Shown: positions 26,350 to 36,282, counted from the first letter of the stretch. The stretch is 64,000 nt of DNA from Caldicellulosiruptor kronotskyensis 2002 (GCF_000166775.1 NC_014720.1:459501-523500); one strand, 5' to 3'. Notes: generated by a model not told the origin, from the sequence alone. Translations and numbers: made by a program.

Positions 26350-27453
26350 ATGAAAATTGTTATTGATTGCTATACCTTGGTTAAAGGAAAAGGTAAAAGT
26401 ATAGGTATTTATAATTATGCAAAAAACATATTAAATTATTTGGTACCAATGTTATCTGTTAATAATGAAGTGATTATCTTGTGTAACAATAAAAATTTAC
26501 ATGACTTTGAATATAAAAATATTACCTTAAAAATAATTAAAGCTGATCCAACTAAGTTAGTTAATAGAATAATGTGGGAAACAATAGTATTACCAGCGTA
26601 TTTGTTGAAACTTGGGGCAGATGTATATTTTTCTCCCAAAGGAAGTATACCATTAGTTAAAGTTTGCAAAGTTTGTGTTACTATCCATGATCTTATACCT
26701 TTTTATTATCATGAGAATTTTAAAAGCCACTTTAATAGGATGGAAAACTATTATGTAAGGTGGAGAATAACACAAGCAGTTAAAGCGGCTGATCAAATAA
26801 TTACTGTTTCTGAATTTTCGAAGTATGATATTATTGACAGATTTAAAGTAGATCCGGATAAAATAAATGTAATTTACAATGGAGTCGAGACTAATGTAAA
26901 AGTAGAGGAGGTTAGTGAAATAGACTATATTTTTGCTATTACATCTGAGCTACCTCATAAAAATTTAAAAACATTATTAAAAGGATATGAAATTTATTAT
27001 AACAACTATAATAACAAAACTAAATTGATAATATGTGGTGTTAAAAATCCTGATAGATATAAGATTATAGATAGTAGAGCTTTCAATAATATTAAATTTG
27101 TTAACAATTTATCAGATGCTAAGTTGAATGGATATTATAAAAATGCAAAGATGTTCATTTTTATCCCTTTAATAGAGGGATTTGGGCTACCACCTTTGGA
27201 GGCTATGAGATTTAATGTTCCAGTAATTTGCTCAAACTGTAGTAGTTTGGCAGAGATATATAAAAATGCTGCAGTTCTTGTCAATCCGCATGATCCAAAT
27301 GATATAGCTAGAGCCATTTACGCTGTAGAAGAAAATATTGTGGATTTAGAGTCGATTAAAAAGGAAGCTTCAAAGCTAGTAAAAAAGTATACATGGCATA
27401 ATGCAGCGTTAAAAACTTCAGAGGTATTTGATAGAATAATTAATAATGTGTAG
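26350..27453 (+). CDS. Group 1 (GT4-like) glycosyltransferase
   Basis: A protein of about 367 residues with two Rossmann domains. It has VTIHDLIPFYYHENF in the first half, ITVSEFSKYDII between the domains, then FIPLIEGFGLPPLEAM with the EX7E-type pair near the C-terminus. The ATG at 26350 follows AGGTGAG; the GTG at 26341 is the alternative. From here on the DNA is distinctly richer in A and T than the genes before, a common sign of exchange inside surface-polysaccharide loci. Donor and acceptor sugars cannot be told. Confidence 0.88.
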   Translation: MKIVIDCYTLVKGKGKSIGIYNYAKNILNYLVPMLSVNNEVIILCNNKNLHDFEYKNITLKIIKADPTKLVNRIMWETIVLPAYLLKLGADVYFSPKGSIPLVKVCKVCVTIHDLIPFYYHENFKSHFNRMENYYVRWRITQAVKAADQIITVSEFSKYDIIDRFKVDPDKINVIYNGVETNVKVEEVSEIDYIFAITSELPHKNLKTLLKGYEIYYNNYNNKTKLIICGVKNPDRYKIIDSRAFNNIKFVNNLSDAKLNGYYKNAKMFIFIPLIEGFGLPPLEAMRFNVPVICSNCSSLAEIYKNAAVLVNPHDPNDIARAIYAVEENIVDLESIKKEASKLVKKYTWHNAALKTSEVFDRIINNV

Positions 27454-27905
27454 TTGTGCTATTATACATGTACTTGTATAATAAAAAATACTGCACATTA
27501 AATACGGTTATGTGTATGTCTGTAACTTTGCCAGAAGAAGTTTTAGAATTAATTTGAATGAAAAATCTAGGGTTTTCTAAATTTTGTTTTAAAACTTTTG
27601 AAGCGGTTTTTATTAGAGTTTACTAGAATTGTAATATATGTTTTGACAAGTAATCTGAGAGAATGTCTGAAATTGTAAAAGAATCGAGTAATTATTATAG
27701 TTAGAGATAAAAAAGAATTCACTAATATCGTAGTACTAATGAAAAACAAATATGTGGTAATACACTTGATATAAAAATGAGCTGCTCAATAAGGAAATTT
27801 AAGATTGCTATCAAATGTTTATAGAAATTATTGTTAAGTTAGACTAAGTGTTATTAAAAAATTAAGTGAAGTTTATTTCAATATGAAGATAAGGGGCAAA
27901 AGGAG
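27454..27905 (+). other. AT-rich gap without a recognisable gene
   Basis: About 450 bases full of stop codons in all frames. The only structure I see is an AT-rich inverted repeat TATTATACA / TGTATAATA (27460-27468 and 27475-27483) seven bases after the previous stop, which could be a weak terminator. The rest may be leftover from an earlier gene, but no family could be recognised. Confidence 0.5.
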
Positions 27906-29084
27906 ATGAAACTTTTGAGAAAGAAGGTAGGTCTTATTGCTATATGTGACTTTATAGATTTTCCTCCAGGAGGCGAAGTTTCTTTTTTAACAAGTATATT
28001 AAAGGAATGGAAATATGAAGATTTAGAGATAGATTTAATAGGGATGACACATTCTTTAAATGAAAATGTTGGCAATTGGCAAAAAAGATCGATAGGAGAA
28101 AAGGAATACAATTTTTTTCCAGTGTTTAAAGAAGTTAGAGAAAAAGAAAAAACAAGGATTCCATTTAGGTTTCGTATGGTTTGGGGGTTATTAAAATTTA
28201 GAAAGGAAATAATGAAAAAAAAGTATGATATTTTGTATATACATTGTCCTGAGTTGATTTTGCCTTTTTTGGGAGATAATAAAACTGTAGTTGTGTATCA
28301 TGTACATGGGGAACCTCAACATACATTAAAGGTTTCAAGATTTAGCATTTTTAGATTTCACATATTTTCATTTCTTTACAATACAATAATTAAAATAGCT
28401 ATTACGAAGAGTAAAAAAGTTATATGGGTTTCTCAAAAAGCATTAAAGAGCTATTTAGGGGAAAAGTATTCGAAAGAAAAAAATATTGTAATCCCGTCTC
28501 CATATGATAGTAGTTTATTTTGTCTTTGTGAGGAAGATAATCTCGTTAAAAAGACTAACCAAATAATTATCTTTGTTGGTAGGCTTTCAGCAGTGAAGAA
28601 TTTAAATCTTCTAATTGATTCATTTAAGTTGGTTAGAGAAGAAAAAAAGAATGTGAAATTGATACTCTGTGGTGATGGTGAAGAAAGAATTAAGCTAGAA
28701 AGGTATGTGGAGGAGCGCGGTTTGAAAGATGATGTTATTTTTACAGGGTATTTAAAAAGAGAAGAAATTCGTTTCTTTCTTAATAAAGCAGATGTATTTG
28801 TGCTAACATCTTTAAAAGAAGGTTCACCAGTCTGTGTTGTTGAAGCTTTAGCCATGGGAGTTCCTGTAGTAACCGTGGACGTTGGAGATGTTAAGGAAAT
28901 AATCAGAGATGGGTACAACGGCTATGTTGTAGAAAGATATGATCCAGTCTTAATATCAACAGCTATTGTTAAGATATTAAGAGAAGGAAGAGACAAGTAT
29001 AAAGAGAACTGTATCAAATCGGTTTTAGCTCGGTCGCCTTCAGCTATTGCCAATAGAGTTTACGATGTTTTAAAAAGTTGCTGA
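27906..29084 (+). CDS. Group 1 (GT4-like) glycosyltransferase
   Basis: A 392-residue enzyme. The N-terminus holds FIDFPPGGEVSFLTSIL (nucleotide-side glycine loop); the second domain starts IIIFVGRLSAVKNLNLLIDS, followed by LCGDGEERIKLE and SLKEGSPVCVVEALAMG, the EX7E motif. Both domains are complete. The ATG at 27906 follows AAAAGGAG. It lies just before the broken polymerase gene. The sugar specificity is unknown. Confidence 0.9.
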   Translation: MKLLRKKVGLIAICDFIDFPPGGEVSFLTSILKEWKYEDLEIDLIGMTHSLNENVGNWQKRSIGEKEYNFFPVFKEVREKEKTRIPFRFRMVWGLLKFRKEIMKKKYDILYIHCPELILPFLGDNKTVVVYHVHGEPQHTLKVSRFSIFRFHIFSFLYNTIIKIAITKSKKVIWVSQKALKSYLGEKYSKEKNIVIPSPYDSSLFCLCEEDNLVKKTNQIIIFVGRLSAVKNLNLLIDSFKLVREEKKNVKLILCGDGEERIKLERYVEERGLKDDVIFTGYLKREEIRFFLNKADVFVLTSLKEGSPVCVVEALAMGVPVVTVDVGDVKEIIRDGYNGYVVERYDPVLISTAIVKILREGRDKYKENCIKSVLARSPSAIANRVYDVLKSC

Positions 29085-29217
29085 AAATGGAGTTTTTCTA
29101 AAGTTAAGAAATATGTATTTTGCTTTTATGCTTTAATGTTTTTGGAAAACTGTAAAAAACAATATTACCCTTATAAGGCCACAAGAATAATGTTTTGTGC
29201 ACATGGAGGCTTACTAT

Positions 29218-30672
29218 ATGGTTGGTAATTCGAAACAAGACATAAAGTTGTTGATATACATTTTGATTTTAACGTTATTGATACAGTTTGGTTTAAACAG
29301 TTTTGTTGTATCTATTTATTTATTTTTTGGAATATTAAATTCAAAACTGATGATAGCATCCTATTGATTTTATCCTTGTTTACACCCTATTATGTGTTTA
29401 AGTTCATTATATTTACATATTTCATTGCAAAAAACCTCAAAAAAATAAAGATTTCAAAGATAATGTCAATGTTAAGATGCTATTTGCTTTTTATGCTTAT
29501 ATGATGATAGGAACGGCAATTAATATAATATTTGGAGCGAGTTGAAAGGGGGTAATTGCGTATTTTATTACGTTTTGGATACCTATTTTGACGTTAGTTG
29601 TTTATATAAGTATTAAAGACAAAGGGATAAAATATTACACTGATTTAATGGCTAAATTGATGCTATTACAAGTTATTCCAATTAATGTAACTTATATTTT
29701 ATATAAGGACAAATACATATTTTTAGGTGATTTATATAAAGGAACATTAGAAGATGCTCGCACAACAGGTATTTTCTTTATTGCGAGTATGTTATATTAT
29801 TTTTTCAATAAGGATATAACGATTTTTAGAAAAATTATCTATGTAGGAGTATTGTTTTTTTAACGTATATTGCTGATGCTAAGCACGTGATAGTTTCTTT
29901 TGTGGTATGCCTATTTCTTTATTTTTCGGTCAGCTTAGAAATAATAAACACTTATTAGCATTTTCAGGAAAATATTGTTTATTGTATTTATTGAGGGGGT
30001 GATTTACATTTATAATGACAGGATAATTTCTAATTTTAAAGATTACGTAAATGTAAATTTGAAAATGTATATGTATGATGGCACGGCAAATTTAAAGTAT
30101 TACTCCTTGACTAATGCGTTGAAAAGTATTAAGTTTCCGCGAAATCTGATTGGTTTGGGAGTAGGAACTTACGGGTCAAAAGCAGTCAATTTTCTTGCCA
30201 AAGATTATATGTAATAAAGGAGACTCAAATTTTGTATTACCTAACTTTATTGAGAGTGAAGTTATCTAATATGCTTACCTGTAGCTGTCAGGGATGATTT
30301 ATGAATATTTTTAAAATGCAAAGATTCCACAGTGGTATTTTATCTTATCCGTTTTCAGGATGGGTTTCGGTGTTTGCTGAGACAGGAATAATTGGTCTAA
30401 TATTTTACTTTGTAATCTTTTACATAAGTCAGCAAAGTGGATTTAGGCAAATCAAATATAAGAGAGGGAAAAATATGCTTAAAGTATGTTCCTTAATGAT
30501 AAGTTTGATATATATCTTGCTAATATTAGATAATTATTTAGAAAAACAATCAATAGCCTCTATAGTCTCTATGTTTGCATTTTATTTGGCTACTTCCAGT
30601 AGTTACTGGAATAAAAATTTCGAAAGTGAAAAAGGTAGATTATCAAGAATTTGTAGTTGTGAAAGGAGCTGA
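29218..30672 (+). pseudogene. Wzy/O-antigen-ligase-type polymerase, multiply broken
   Basis: An ATG at 29218 behind GGAGG begins a hydrophobic protein (LIYILILTLLIQFGLNSFVV) that stops after about 50 residues. Further hydrophobic pieces in different frames follow at 29588-29863, 29975-30214 and 30301-30672. The last part contains GLGVGTYG, then SGILSYPFSGWVSVFAETGI, which matches the conserved periplasmic and membrane part near the C-terminus of O-antigen polymerases. At least three frame changes or stops are needed to join the parts. A second, intact Wzy-like gene at 31738 probably took over the job. Confidence 0.8.
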
Positions 30673-30681
30673 ATACTCGGA

Positions 30682-31410
30682 ATGATTCCAAAAATAATTC
30701 ATTATTGCTGGTTCGGCGGAAAAAAAAATAAATTGGTTGAAAAGTGCATAAATACGTGGAAAATATGTTTGCCTGATTATAAAATAATAGAGTGGAACGA
30801 ACAAAATTTTGATATACATATTACTAAATTCACAACAAAAGCATATAAGTTGAAAAAATATGCTTTTGTATCAGATTATGTTAGAATTTGGAGTTTATAT
30901 AATTATGGAGGAATATATATGGATACAGATGTTGAAGTCCTGAAAAACTTGGACCGATTTCTTTGCCATAGATTTTTTACTGGGTTTGAAAGTAATAATT
31001 TTGCAGTAACTGGAATTATGGGTTCGGAAAAAGGACATCCATTTTTAAAAGAATTATTAGAATGGTATAATGGACAAGATTTTGACGCCAATAAATTAAA
31101 AACAAATACGCAAATAATAAGCAACCTCATGAAGAAGTATGGTTTGGAGTTGAATGGTAAGTACCAGGTTTTAGAACATGATATGCACATTTACCCTAAG
31201 GAATGGTTTTGCCCTTATGATCTTGAAAAAAACAAATTGATAATCACAGATAATACATATACTATCCATCATTTTCAAGGTTCTTGGCTTCCGCTAAAAG
31301 ACAAGATAAAATTAAAGATTAGAAATATGGTGATAAATATTATTGGTTATGAAAAATTTGAATTAATTAAATTAAACTTTATTAAGAATAATATAAGAGA
31401 TAAGGCGTAA
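30682..31410 (+). CDS. DXD-type (OCH1/capsular) glycosyltransferase
   Basis: A 242-residue enzyme of the glycosyltransferase sugar-binding DXD family (GT32-like). It begins MIPKIIHYCWFGGK, then KKYAFVSDYVRIWSLYNYGG and the metal-binding YMDTDVEV, and a late HHFQGSW. It is related to enzymes that transfer galactose, mannose or glucose in capsules. The ATG at 30682 follows GAAAGGAG. It has the AT-rich composition of the 26-36 kb stretch. Confidence 0.9.
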   Translation: MIPKIIHYCWFGGKKNKLVEKCINTWKICLPDYKIIEWNEQNFDIHITKFTTKAYKLKKYAFVSDYVRIWSLYNYGGIYMDTDVEVLKNLDRFLCHRFFTGFESNNFAVTGIMGSEKGHPFLKELLEWYNGQDFDANKLKTNTQIISNLMKKYGLELNGKYQVLEHDMHIYPKEWFCPYDLEKNKLIITDNTYTIHHFQGSWLPLKDKIKLKIRNMVINIIGYEKFELIKLNFIKNNIRDKA

Positions 31411-31412
31411 GG

Positions 31413-31835
31413 ATGAGTTTTTGGAAAGGCGTTTTGCCATTTTTCTATAAGACTGATTTACTAATATGCGATATAAAATTTAATACATTTGGGTGTGAAC
31501 GATTATATTTCCATATTGATTTATTCAGCAAGTTAATTACAATTTATTATTGGCGTGATTGCAAAAATGATATATTATTTATTCTTGTTAAGTTTTGTAA
31601 AGTAATTACAGGTAAGTTAATATACAATGGTATTATAATTGGAAAAGATATGCGAAGTATAAATAAATTCACAAGAAGTTCTGTGAGAATTATAGTTTAT
31701 AAACATGTATCTATTATTGAAGGGATGGGTATGTTTTATGTTACCAAAAAGAGAATTGAAAATTGCTTCCATACGCATAATTTTATACTTGGCACCTATT
31801 ACAATGTATTATATAATATACTTTTCCTATGTTAA
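31413..31835 (+). CDS. Unrecognised small protein, possibly a truncated acyltransferase
   Basis: A 140-residue open frame directly after the DXD transferase, ending inside the next gene (98-base overlap with the polymerase start). The segment KLIYNGIIIGKDMR has a faint look of a serine-acetyltransferase or left-handed helix start, but the repeats that should follow are absent. It may be a shortened or decaying sugar acetyltransferase. Composition is as AT-rich as its neighbours. I keep it as a gene only with low confidence. Confidence 0.4.
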   Translation: MSFWKGVLPFFYKTDLLICDIKFNTFGCERLYFHIDLFSKLITIYYWRDCKNDILFILVKFCKVITGKLIYNGIIIGKDMRSINKFTRSSVRIIVYKHVSIIEGMGMFYVTKKRIENCFHTHNFILGTYYNVLYNILFLC

Positions 31836-33144
31836 AATGAATTGCAGTATAATTATTTCTGAATGGGTGAATAATATTTTAACAATTGTATTAGTTGCAT
31901 TAGTTTCCATTATATTCGTTTTTTTTATGAAAAGGGTAGACATCATTTTTAATTTTTCTCTGCTAGTTTTAATCACTATTTTTCCTATATCGCAGCAAAT
32001 TATAACTGGTACACCATATAGTGGCGCTGAATATAAAGGCATATTTAAAATTAGTTTATTTAGTCTTCTAATTCTAAATGCTGCAATTTTTCTGTTTTTT
32101 TCAAAAACAAAATTATATAACAGCAATAAGAAATTATTAAGTATATATGCTCTTCTTGTTTTTATAATACTTTTGGCGTCAATTATGAGTGAAGGTTTTA
32201 GGAGTATAGCAATTATAGTTGAGAATTTTATTACTCCCCTAGGTATTATGTATATTATGCTTAATTTAAGAATTGATGAAATAATACATTCATTGGGAAT
32301 TTTGAAAATTGGGATTGTAATAAATTTTATCTTAGGCCTTATTGAGTTTATAACAAACAAGAATATATTTGAGAGTGATTTGATTGAGTTAAAAAAAAGT
32401 ATGCTTATCTCGCTGAATCACATTAGAAGTTATGGCTTGGTTCAGCACCCGTTAAATTATGCTTTTGTAGGGTTAGTTTCAATATCAATTTTTATAATAA
32501 CCCGAAAAAGAAAAGATTTTGCGTTTGTTATAATTGGTATTATAATGACAATAATTTCTATAAGTAGAGCAGGAATATTCTTGGCTATAATTTTAGGAAC
32601 AGTTTCTTTATTCATATTATCAAAGATTAGTGAAAAAAAGATATTAACTATTTTATTAGCCATTCCTTACATTTTTCTTGTTGTTATTGGTGCATATATT
32701 TACTTTCTTAAAGATAAGTATGATGTTTATTCAAAATTATCGCGCATTATCGCAATTCAATATTTTAGAACCTCTTTTTTTAGTAACCTCATTGTTGGAT
32801 ATGGTTTGAAACAATCAATGCTTGCTGATGAATTGTCGCAGATGGCAAAGGTTAACATTATACCTGAAAATCCAACAATAATATTGGGAAGTGCTTATGG
32901 ATATGTCTTTTCACTTTTACTGCTTTTTGGATTGATTTTTATGATCAGTCACATTAAGGATTTATATCAAAGAGCTTCATGTATATTGCTTTTGATATAT
33001 CTGCAAACTTTTAACTCTTACGGTACTAAGTATGTGTATTTTAATTTATTTATTTATCTTATTTGGTTATGTATATTAGTGGGTAATGTTTACAGTTTAA
33101 AAGTACAAGGAAAAATAGAAGCAAAGATACCAAGAGGAGGTTAA
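31738..33144 (+). CDS. Wzy-type polysaccharide polymerase / O-antigen ligase-like membrane protein
   Basis: A protein of about 468 residues with ten or more membrane helices. The conserved part contains SYGLVQHPLNYAFVGLVSIS, SRAGIFLAIILG and later NLIVGYGLKQSM, matching the outer-loop segments of O-antigen ligase/polymerase proteins. It would join repeat units on the outer face of the membrane. I start it at the ATG at 31738, since GAAGGG lies upstream and the earlier ATG at 31705 adds residues overlapping the previous frame. It seems to replace the dead polymerase at 29218. Confidence 0.85.
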   Translation: MLPKRELKIASIRIILYLAPITMYYIIYFSYVKMNCSIIISEWVNNILTIVLVALVSIIFVFFMKRVDIIFNFSLLVLITIFPISQQIITGTPYSGAEYKGIFKISLFSLLILNAAIFLFFSKTKLYNSNKKLLSIYALLVFIILLASIMSEGFRSIAIIVENFITPLGIMYIMLNLRIDEIIHSLGILKIGIVINFILGLIEFITNKNIFESDLIELKKSMLISLNHIRSYGLVQHPLNYAFVGLVSISIFIITRKRKDFAFVIIGIIMTIISISRAGIFLAIILGTVSLFILSKISEKKILTILLAIPYIFLVVIGAYIYFLKDKYDVYSKLSRIIAIQYFRTSFFSNLIVGYGLKQSMLADELSQMAKVNIIPENPTIILGSAYGYVFSLLLLFGLIFMISHIKDLYQRASCILLLIYLQTFNSYGTKYVYFNLFIYLIWLCILVGNVYSLKVQGKIEAKIPRGG

Positions 33145-33149
33145 CTTAT

Positions 33150-34319
33150 GTGGGTATGTCAGCTATACTAAAGAATTTACTCAAAAGTATTTTTGCTGTT
33201 TTTATAAGAATCGAGAGAGGCAAAATAGTGATAATAGATGGAACACCTTATTCTGGCTCTAATGCCAAGGCATTATATGATTTTATAAAAAAATCAATAA
33301 AATACAATAATATCAAGTTTCTTACAGAAAATGACTTAAAATGGAAATCATTTTGGAATTTAAAAGTATTTTTTGAAAATTTTAGGGAAGTATGTAGTGC
33401 CAATATTGTAGTTACAACACATTTGTATCCAAAACTTAAAAAAACGCAAATTTATATTCAATTATGGCATGGTATACCATTAAAAGCTATGACTCTGATG
33501 GATAAGACAGAAGGGATAAACCATAAAAAATTATCAGTTAAAAATTTTAGTGAATATGATTATATTATATCTTCTTCTCAATTTTATAGCACGTTACTTA
33601 ATGCTTGTGTAGGGGTAGATGGATCAAAATATGTTATAACAGGATTTCCTAGAAATGATATGCTCTTTAATACTGATGCAAGAGAAAAGTTACAGAGCAT
33701 CGTAAAACAACCTATAGATTCTTATAAGATAGTTTTTTATCTGCCTACATTTAGAGTAAATTATGGGAATCAGCGAATTGAAGGAACTACAAAAGATAAG
33801 AATATTTTTGGTTTTGATGATTTTGATTATGACCAATTTAATAGGTTTTTAGCCAAAAACAATATACTATTTATTACCAAATTGCATCCAGTTGAAGAAA
33901 AACTATTTATCAAAAAATTAAGTAAAATATCCAACAGTTATTTCATTTTTTTGACGACAGATGTATTAAAGATATACTCAATAGATTTGTATGAGATTCT
34001 TGGAAGTGCTGATATATTGATAACAGATTATTCAAGCGTTTATTTTGATTATCTTCTTCTGAACAGACCTTTACTGTTTATAAGTAATGACATTGATATA
34101 TACGAGAAAGAACGAGGTTTTTTATTAAAACCTTATGATTTTTGGACTCCAGGACCAAAAGTTAAAAACCAAAGAGAGTTACAGGATGAAATTGTTAATA
34201 TATTATCTGGTAAAGATACATATAAAGAGCTAAGAACTCTTTTTAAGACGTTGTTTCATGTTTATAATGATAATAAATCCTGTGAAAGAGTATGGAATAT
34301 AATTAAAAATCATATATAA
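33150..34319 (+). CDS. CDP-glycerol glycerophosphotransferase family protein (TagB/TagF-like)
   Basis: A 389-residue protein of family PF04464. It shows IYIQLWHGIPLKAM (the catalytic histidine region), SSSQFYSTLLN, VITGFPRNDML, VFYLPTFR, FITKLHP and LITDYSSVYFDYLLLNRPL, the complete set of the teichoic acid glycerophosphotransferase family. It should transfer glycerol phosphate (or a similar polyol phosphate) from a CDP-activated donor to a sugar. The GTG at 33150 lies nine bases after AGAGGAGG; an ATG at 33156 is also possible. The two following genes can supply the activated donor. Confidence 0.9.
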   Translation: MGMSAILKNLLKSIFAVFIRIERGKIVIIDGTPYSGSNAKALYDFIKKSIKYNNIKFLTENDLKWKSFWNLKVFFENFREVCSANIVVTTHLYPKLKKTQIYIQLWHGIPLKAMTLMDKTEGINHKKLSVKNFSEYDYIISSSQFYSTLLNACVGVDGSKYVITGFPRNDMLFNTDAREKLQSIVKQPIDSYKIVFYLPTFRVNYGNQRIEGTTKDKNIFGFDDFDYDQFNRFLAKNNILFITKLHPVEEKLFIKKLSKISNSYFIFLTTDVLKIYSIDLYEILGSADILITDYSSVYFDYLLLNRPLLFISNDIDIYEKERGFLLKPYDFWTPGPKVKNQRELQDEIVNILSGKDTYKELRTLFKTLFHVYNDNKSCERVWNIIKNHI

Positions 34320-34392
34320 CGGACTGTAGATCATAAAAAACGACCATGATTTTAAAAGAGTATTATTTATAAAATATGAGAGGTAGTTAATA

Positions 34393-35451
34393 ATGCAATT
34401 GTTTAATTTACCAATATTTTTAACAATAGAAGAAAGTATAATTAATAGATTAGGTAAAGAATTAGAAATAAAAATAGGTAATTTAATTAAAAGAAAAACA
34501 ATGCTTTTTACTTCCGAGGGAAACTTTCATAGGTATAAATATGTGATCGAAAAATTAAAAGATGAATTAAAAAACATATCTTTATACTTTGTTAAAGATA
34601 GTTCTTATGATATTGCGGTAGAAGCAGCTAAAACTATTTTGATAGAAGATTATGAATTGATAATAGGTTTTGGTGGTGGTAAAGTATTAGATACGGCAAA
34701 ATATGCAGCATATGTTAGCAAAAAGAAGTATATTAGTATACCAACAATTCTCAGTAATGATGGAGTTGCATCTCCTATTGCTGTGTTAAAAACTACAAAT
34801 GGACGGGCTAAAAGTTTTGGATGTAAAGTACCAGACGGAATCATTATTGACGTGAATATTGTTAAAGAAGCCCCTGATAATCTTTTAATGGCTGGTGTAG
34901 GAGATACAGTTTCGAATTATACAGCGTTATACGATTGGAAGCTTCAGTGTGAATATGAAGGAATACAACTAAATGATTTTGCATATTTACTTTCAGATGC
35001 TGCGCTCAATCTAGTACTTTATACTACAGAAAAAAAACTGAAAAATGAAAACTTCATTAGACAGTTGGCACAGTCATTCGTTTTAAGTGGATTAGCCATG
35101 GAAATAGCAGGGAGTAGTAGACCGTGTAGCGGATCAGAACATTTGTTTAGTCATGCATTGGATGAATATTATAGTCATATAAATGTTCCCCATGGATTAA
35201 AAGTGGCATTGGGAAGTATAGCTAGTTGTATTTTTCAAAAAAGAGATTATAAAATAATTGTTGATTTTCTAAAAACTTTTGGAGTTGATGTGTCTCCTGA
35301 TAAGTTGGGTATTAATAAAGATATTTTTATCGATGCATGGATGAAAGCTAAATTAACTCGCCCTGAAAGGTTTACAGTGTTAGATATTATAAAGCTTTCA
35401 GAAAAATATCTAGAAGAAGTGTATTATAAAATTATGGAGGTGTTAAAGTAA
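34393..35451 (+). CDS. Glycerol-1-phosphate dehydrogenase (AraM/EgsA family)
   Basis: A 352-residue member of the iron-containing-dehydrogenase superfamily, closest in pattern to sn-glycerol-1-phosphate dehydrogenase. The nucleotide-binding loop is IIGFGGGKVLDTAKYAA, followed by SIPTILSNDGVASPI, GVGDTVSNYTA, and the metal ligands H in SGSEHLFSHALD and in VPHGLKVALG. It reduces dihydroxyacetone phosphate to sn-glycerol-1-phosphate, the stereoisomer used in archaeal lipids. The ATG at 34393 follows GAGAGGT. One base separates its stop from the nucleotidyltransferase start, showing tight coupling. The substrate is inferred from the family. Confidence 0.85.
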   Translation: MQLFNLPIFLTIEESIINRLGKELEIKIGNLIKRKTMLFTSEGNFHRYKYVIEKLKDELKNISLYFVKDSSYDIAVEAAKTILIEDYELIIGFGGGKVLDTAKYAAYVSKKKYISIPTILSNDGVASPIAVLKTTNGRAKSFGCKVPDGIIIDVNIVKEAPDNLLMAGVGDTVSNYTALYDWKLQCEYEGIQLNDFAYLLSDAALNLVLYTTEKKLKNENFIRQLAQSFVLSGLAMEIAGSSRPCSGSEHLFSHALDEYYSHINVPHGLKVALGSIASCIFQKRDYKIIVDFLKTFGVDVSPDKLGINKDIFIDAWMKAKLTRPERFTVLDIIKLSEKYLEEVYYKIMEVLK

Positions 35452-35452
35452 A

Positions 35453-36157
35453 ATGAAAGCATTGATTCTTGCAGCTGGTATGGGGACACGACTTAGACCA
35501 ATAACAGATTTTAAACCTAAATGTATGGTAGAAGTAAATGGGGTTCCTATTATTTTTAAACAGCTTGATAATTTAATTCAAAATGGTATTAAAGATATTA
35601 CGGTTGTAGCAGGATATAAAGCTGATATGTTAAAAAATGCTCTAAATAAAAACTATCCATTTGTAGATGTTATTGTAAATTATGAATATGAAACTACAAA
35701 TAATATGTATTCTGCATATCTAGCACGAAGTAGCTATGCTGGAAAGGAGTTTTTGCTCATGAATGGAGATGTCTTTTTTGACGAATCAGTAATTGCTGAA
35801 CTACTCAAGGAGCAATATGTTGATTCTATTGTGGTAGAAAAAGGAGTGTTTTTTGAAGAAAGTATGAAGGTTAAATTTAATAAGGGGCGAATAACTGAAA
35901 TAAGTAAACAGATACCTAAAAATGAAGCTTATGGTGTATCTATCGATGTTTATAAATTTTCAGCAGAAGGATCGAGAATATTTTTTAATAAAATAATTGA
36001 ATACGTCGAGATAAAGAAAGATTTAATTCAATGGACTGAAGTGGCACTTAACGAAATATTATCAGAGGTAAAATTTACACCATGTCCTTTGAAAGGAAGG
36101 TGGATAGAAATTGATGATTTTAATGACTTAAAAAAAGCTGAAGAGATATTTATATAA
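35453..36157 (+). CDS. LicC-like sugar/polyol-phosphate nucleotidyltransferase
   Basis: A 234-residue nucleotidyltransferase with LILAAGMGTRLRPITDFKPK at the start, LMNGDVFFD as the metal-binding aspartate, and the end motif WIEIDDFNDLKKAEE. The short form without a left-handed helix resembles CTP:phosphocholine cytidylyltransferases (LicC). Coupled to the glycerol-1-phosphate dehydrogenase and a CDP-glycerol-using transferase, it probably makes CDP-glycerol from glycerol-1-phosphate. Choline phosphate or a sugar phosphate cannot be excluded. Start ATG at 35453 behind GGAGGTG. Confidence 0.85.
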   Translation: MKALILAAGMGTRLRPITDFKPKCMVEVNGVPIIFKQLDNLIQNGIKDITVVAGYKADMLKNALNKNYPFVDVIVNYEYETTNNMYSAYLARSSYAGKEFLLMNGDVFFDESVIAELLKEQYVDSIVVEKGVFFEESMKVKFNKGRITEISKQIPKNEAYGVSIDVYKFSAEGSRIFFNKIIEYVEIKKDLIQWTEVALNEILSEVKFTPCPLKGRWIEIDDFNDLKKAEEIFI

Positions 36158-36282
36158 ATAAAATAAATTTCCGTTTTCATTATATCTATACATATAGTAT
36201 GTAATTTAAAAAAATTCGTTTGGCAAAAATTACTTAAATTAGAAAGTAATAAAAATTAAATTAACCGAAACAGAGGGGCAAA

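Noticed and set aside
27567-27749. Minus-strand open frame of 60 codons in the gap at 27.5 kb
   Set aside because: AT-rich chance frame, no start signal and no family resemblance.
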